Shown here: piece by piece, positions 5,687 through 8,888 of the stretch
Numbering within the stretch: position 1 is the first letter of the stretch
Layout: each line of letters opens with the position of its first letter
Assembly: GCA_027484495.1 (NCBI GenBank)
Contig: JAIXSW010000368.1
Coordinates: 1 to 8,888, forward strand
Origin: Gammaproteobacteria bacterium
GTDB taxonomy: Bacteria > Pseudomonadota > Gammaproteobacteria > Enterobacterales > Alteromonadaceae
Direction of reading: 5' to 3'
DNA: 8,888 nt
Program-made: the position numbers and the translations under genes
The notes under the pieces: generated by a model
What the model saw: only the letters and a program-made list of their open reading frames with translations
Databases searched by the model: none
Told to the model about the DNA's origin: nothing

Positions 5687-6910
5687 ATGACTGAACCGAC
5701 TGTTTCTCAGACTGCCACCACGCCCTGGCGCCGCCTGCTAATCGCCGCCGTGATCCTGGCCACCATTGCCGGTGTGACGATGTACCGTAAACAAACGCAG
5801 GCGCTGGATGTGCAGGTCAGCGCTGTGACCAAAGGCGATCTGACCGATAGCATTCTGGCGTCCGGTAATCTGGTGTACCGCACGCAAGTCGCGCTGCGCT
5901 CTGAATTGATGGCCCGGGTCGATGCTGTTTTTGTGCAGGAAGGTGACAAAGTCGCAGCCGGTCAGCTGTTGTTGCAGCTGGATCCGCAAAGCTACCGCGC
6001 CAGCCTGGAGCAAGCCCGCGCCCAGACGGCGCGCGCCCGCACCGATATTCAGATGGCCAGTACCCGGCTGCAAAACGTAGAACGGCAATTAAAACGCCAG
6101 CAACAGCTGGCAAGTAAAGGCCTGATCCAACAAGAGCTGCTGGATAACCTGCGCAGTGAACAGCAGCTGGCGATCCTGCAACAACAATCGGCACAGCAGC
6201 AGCTGGCACAAAGTCTCGCCGCGGAACAACAAGCAGCCGACTTATTGGCCAAAACGGAACTGCGCTCGCCGATCAGCGGTGTCATTGTCGCGGTGGATGT
6301 CAAAGCCGGTGAAACCGTGATCCCAGGCAGTGCGCAGATGATGGGCAGCGACCTGATGACCATCGCCGACACCAGCGCATTATTGGCCGAACTGCGGCTT
6401 GATGAAGCTGATGTGCACAGCGTGCATGTCGGCCAGAATGTCAAAGTCTTTGCCGCCGCCGCGCCAGACCAAGCGCTCAGTGGCAAAGTCCAAAGCATCA
6501 GCAGCAGCGCACGTCAGCTTGGCCAAAGCCAGGCGCTGGCCTTTAAAGTCAAAGTCTTGCTGGAAAACGCTGAGGGAGCGCTTTATCCGGGCATGAGCTG
6601 TCGCGCCGAACTGCAAACTGCAGCGTTGTCGCAGGTGTGGTCGGTGCCGGTGTCGGCGTTGCAGTCGTTGCCTGCCGACCCGGCTGCCGCAAATAGCAGC
6701 GCAAACAGCAAGCAGATCTGGCTGGTGCGCGACGGCCGCGCTTATCCACAGACAGTCGAAGTGGGCCTTGCCACCGATACGGCGCAGCAGATCAGTCAAG
6801 GTCTTGTAGGGACAGAACAAGTGATCACCGGGCCGGCGCGGATCTTTGCCAGCCTGAAAGACGGTGCCAAAGTACGGTTTGAAACTACTGTTACCGGAGC
6901 CAAACCATGA
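5687..6910 (+). CDS. Periplasmic adaptor (membrane fusion) protein, MacA/YknX type
   Basis: The product is 407 residues from ATG 5687. AGGA at 5676-5679 overlaps the upstream stop and decides this start over an in-frame upstream ATG at 5651, which lies inside the previous gene. An N-terminal membrane anchor spans about 15-33 (RRLLIAAVILATIAGV). The first half of the lipoyl-like domain follows (VFVQEGDKVAAGQLLLQLDP), then a long Gln/Ala-rich coiled-coil hairpin at about 102-195, then the second half of the lipoyl domain (LRSPISGVIVAVDVKAGETV). Beta-barrel and membrane-proximal domains complete it (LDEADVHSVHVGQNVKV, YPGMSCRAEL, VPVSALQ, GLVGTEQVITGP). The protein links the ABC exporter in the inner membrane to an outer-membrane channel such as TolC or, as in YknX, works at the membrane surface. 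The C-terminal stop overlaps the ATPase start by 4 bases (ATGA), indicating translational coupling. The family is secure; the cargo is unknown. Confidence 0.9.
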   Translation: MTEPTVSQTATTPWRRLLIAAVILATIAGVTMYRKQTQALDVQVSAVTKGDLTDSILASGNLVYRTQVALRSELMARVDAVFVQEGDKVAAGQLLLQLDPQSYRASLEQARAQTARARTDIQMASTRLQNVERQLKRQQQLASKGLIQQELLDNLRSEQQLAILQQQSAQQQLAQSLAAEQQAADLLAKTELRSPISGVIVAVDVKAGETVIPGSAQMMGSDLMTIADTSALLAELRLDEADVHSVHVGQNVKVFAAAAPDQALSGKVQSISSSARQLGQSQALAFKVKVLLENAEGALYPGMSCRAELQTAALSQVWSVPVSALQSLPADPAAANSSANSKQIWLVRDGRAYPQTVEVGLATDTAQQISQGLVGTEQVITGPARIFASLKDGAKVRFETTVTGAKP

Positions 6911-7659
6911 TGGCGGTCATAGATCCGGGTACTGAGCCGCCAGTGATTGAGCCGCCTGTGATTGAACTGCGCGGCATCAGCAAGTTTTATCAAATGGCCG
7001 GGGAAACCTTCACCGCGCTGGCAGACATCGACCTCAAAGTCAGCCGCAACGACTATCTGGCCTTGATAGGCCCAAGCGGCTCCGGCAAATCGACGCTGCT
7101 AAATATGCTCGGTTGCCTGGATACGCCGGATCAGGGCGACTATCTGCTCTGTGGCCAGCCGGTGGCGAGCCTTGATGAAACCGCGCTGGCACAGGTCAGA
7201 AATCAGCAGATTGGTTTTATTTTTCAAAGCTTTAACTTATTGCCACGTTTAACTGCATTACAAAACGTGATGCAGCCGCTGCTGTACCGCGTGATGAGCA
7301 AATCCGAGCGGTTGACTCGTGCTATGGCCGTGCTGGAGCGCGTTGGCCTGACCGACAAAGCGCAGCATCTGCCCAGCCAGCTCTCCGGCGGTCAACGCCA
7401 GCGCGTGGCGATTGCGCGGGCCTTAGTGACAGAACCAGCAGTGCTGCTTGGTGACGAACCGACTGGCAACCTCGACAGCAAAACCACCGCCAGCATTATG
7501 ACGCTGTTTGATGAACTACATGCGCAAGGCCAGACCATCATTCTGGTCACCCATGAACAGGACATTGCCGATCACTGCCGCCGAGTGGTGCGGTTGGTGG
7601 ATGGCCGGATTGTCGCCGACCGGCAACAGCAACAGGGCCGCAGCGCGCTCGCGGTGTAA
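6907..7659 (+). CDS. ABC exporter ATPase, MacB/LolD-type (YknY-like)
   Basis: The product has 250 residues. GGAG at 6896-6899 precedes ATGATG; either ATG at 6907 or 6910 could serve. Walker A GPSGSGKST is at 55-63, Q-loop FQSFNLLPRL (Q107), signature LSGGQRQR from 159, Walker B VLLGDEPTGNLD (D183, E184) and the switch His in VTHEQ (H216). All catalytic elements are intact, so it should hydrolyse ATP at the cytoplasmic face to drive the permease downstream. The FNLLPRLTALQNVMQPLLY stretch is typical of the MacB/LolD/FtsE group of ATPases. Before the domain (which starts near IELRGISKFY) there is an extra Pro-rich N-terminus containing a doubled EPPVI, encoded by a tandem 15-bp repeat. The permease is a separate gene, unlike fused MacB. 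Confidence 0.95.
   Translation: MMAVIDPGTEPPVIEPPVIELRGISKFYQMAGETFTALADIDLKVSRNDYLALIGPSGSGKSTLLNMLGCLDTPDQGDYLLCGQPVASLDETALAQVRNQQIGFIFQSFNLLPRLTALQNVMQPLLYRVMSKSERLTRAMAVLERVGLTDKAQHLPSQLSGGQRQRVAIARALVTEPAVLLGDEPTGNLDSKTTASIMTLFDELHAQGQTIILVTHEQDIADHCRRVVRLVDGRIVADRQQQQGRSALAV
6934..6963 (+). repeat. Tandem 15-bp duplication in ATPase N-terminus
   Basis: Two adjacent copies of GAGCCGCC(A/T)GTGATT, 6934-6948 and 6949-6963, differ at one base and encode EPPVI-EPPVI. The unit is a multiple of three, so the frame is kept. It lies before the conserved ATPase fold, where length changes should be tolerated. Confidence 0.8.
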
Positions 7660-7694
7660 CCGGTTTACCGGGTGAAAACGAACAAGGAATTGAT

Positions 7695-8888
7695 ATGTTA
7701 GCTTTCTGGCAAATGTTCAGTCAGTGCGCGCAAAGCGCCGTGTTATCAATCCGCCTGCATTTGCTGCGCAGCGGCCTGACCACGCTCGGCATTATTATCG
7801 GCGTGGCGGCGGTCATTAGCGTGGTGGCGATTATGCAGGGCCTCAGCGCCGGTATTCGCGGTCAGCTGGATGACCTCGGCTCTGATATGACCACGCTACG
7901 TGCCTTTACCACGCCGGATCAGGAACTTTTGGGCTTTCGCAATAAACTGACCGACAGCGATTACGACGCTTTACTGAATAAAATCAGTGACTTTGATCAA
8001 ATTACTGTCGCGATGCCAGCCTTTAGTATGGGGCTCAGTGTCAGCTATGGCCGCAGCAGCAGCCAAAGCCAGCTGATTGGCGCTGCACCGAATTACCAGG
8101 ACGTGATCCGGATTTATCCGCAGCTCGGCCGTTTTATTCTGCCACAAGATGACGAGCGCCGCCGCCGCGTGGCTTTTATCGGCCCTTCGCTGATTAACAA
8201 GCTTCAGCTACCGGCCAATCCGGTCGGTGAATTTGTGCTGATCTCCGGCGACTGGTTTCGCATCATTGGCGTCGGCGAAAAACGCGGCAGCCTGTTTGGC
8301 TTTGATCAGGATAACTACATCATCACGCCGTTCCAGACCGCCAAGGCGCTGAATGGCCCGGACCAATTACAGGTCGAAATCAGTTATCGCGCCAAAGCCG
8401 GCGTGGACGAACAGGCGCTGCAGCAGCAAATTCGCCATGTGCTGCGCGCCAAACGCGGCCTGGCCAGCGATGCGGCAGATCCGTTTGAATTTATCACCGC
8501 CGAAAAAATGAAAAGCCAGTTTAACCAGGTGCTGAACTCGGTCACGCTGGTGGCGGCCGGTGTGGTGGGCATCAGTTTGCTGGTGGGTGGCATTGGCGTA
8601 ATGAATATCATGCTGGTGTCGGTGACCGAGCGCACCCGGGAGATCGGCATCGTCAAAGCGCTGGGCGCTACGCCGCAAGTGATTTTGCTGCAGTTTTTGC
8701 TCGAAGCCGTGCTGCTGAGTTTATTTGGCGGCTTGCTCGTTTTGTTACTGGGCTATGGCGTGGCGGCTTTGCTTGGCGCGTTAATTCCGGGCCTCAGTGA
8801 CGCAGTGGTGCCGCTGTGGGCGGTGTTATTGTCGCTGGGTTTCACCACTTTTATCGGCGTAGTGTTTGGTTTGATGCCTGCCGTCAAA
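7695..8888 (+). CDS. ABC exporter permease, MacB/FtsX type, 3'-truncated
   Basis: ATG 7695 follows AAGGA at 7684-7688 with 6 nt spacing, 35 bases after the ATPase stop. The frame stays open for 398 codons to the window end. Related proteins end soon after the PA.KAA..DP..ALR motif, of which PAVK is the last visible part, so probably only a dozen or so residues are missing. The first membrane helix is about 28-50 (TTLGIIIGVAAVISVVAIMQGL). A periplasmic domain spans about 55-275, and three more helices lie near 283-308, 329-362 and 373-395. The hallmark VTERTREIGIVKALGA is at 310-324. The periplasmic domain is of moderate size, and no ATPase domain is fused. With the adaptor and ATPase it forms a mechanotransmission-type exporter that expels substrates from the periplasm or outer leaflet, such as peptides or toxins. 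Cargo cannot be read from sequence. Confidence 0.92.
   Translation, partial: MLAFWQMFSQCAQSAVLSIRLHLLRSGLTTLGIIIGVAAVISVVAIMQGLSAGIRGQLDDLGSDMTTLRAFTTPDQELLGFRNKLTDSDYDALLNKISDFDQITVAMPAFSMGLSVSYGRSSSQSQLIGAAPNYQDVIRIYPQLGRFILPQDDERRRRVAFIGPSLINKLQLPANPVGEFVLISGDWFRIIGVGEKRGSLFGFDQDNYIITPFQTAKALNGPDQLQVEISYRAKAGVDEQALQQQIRHVLRAKRGLASDAADPFEFITAEKMKSQFNQVLNSVTLVAAGVVGISLLVGGIGVMNIMLVSVTERTREIGIVKALGATPQVILLQFLLEAVLLSLFGGLLVLLLGYGVAALLGALIPGLSDAVVPLWAVLLSLGFTTFIGVVFGLMPAVK

Noticed and set aside
8367..8678. His-rich - strand frame inside the permease gene
   Set aside because: The + strand frame encodes an unmistakable MacB-type permease here; the antisense frame is a shadow.

Overview
The window looks like chromosomal DNA of a free-living gammaproteobacterium, perhaps near Rheinheimera, Arsukibacterium or Alishewanella. 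That placement rests on protein style, moderate GC content and small hairpin repeats between genes, so it is a guess and not a proof. All recognised genes lie on the + strand. I see no tRNA, rRNA, CRISPR array, transposase or integrase.

Layout. (1) 1-456 is the 3' end of an unrecognised cytoplasmic protein. (2) 457-786 is a gene-free stretch with a cluster of small hairpin repeats. (3) 787-2075 holds an unusual pair: an Ala/Thr/Lys-rich protein resembling the helical core and C-terminus of a flagellin but without the standard flagellin N-terminus, followed by a FlaF-family protein. FlaF is mainly known from alphaproteobacteria, where it acts on flagellin. No other flagellar gene is visible here. 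A 16-bp palindrome covers the stop codon of the first gene. (4) 2203-4626 is a two-gene unit: a berberine-bridge-type FAD oxidase with both predicted FAD-linking residues and a Tat/lipoprotein signal, then an SMP-30/gluconolactonase-type protein with a lipoprotein signal. An oxidase making a lactone followed by a lactonase opening it is a natural reading. (5) 4627-4944 is gene-free and carries two inverted copies of one hairpin repeat family whose loops are identical while the stems differ but still pair. (6) 4945 to the window end is a tightly packed four-gene operon: Yip1-family membrane protein, periplasmic adaptor, ABC ATPase and MacB/FtsX-type permease (cut at the window end). This gene order matches the Bacillus YknWXYZ peptide-toxin exporter.

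The most novel-looking items are the isolated flagellin-like/FlaF pair, the envelope oxidase-lactonase pair, and the covarying inverted repeats.
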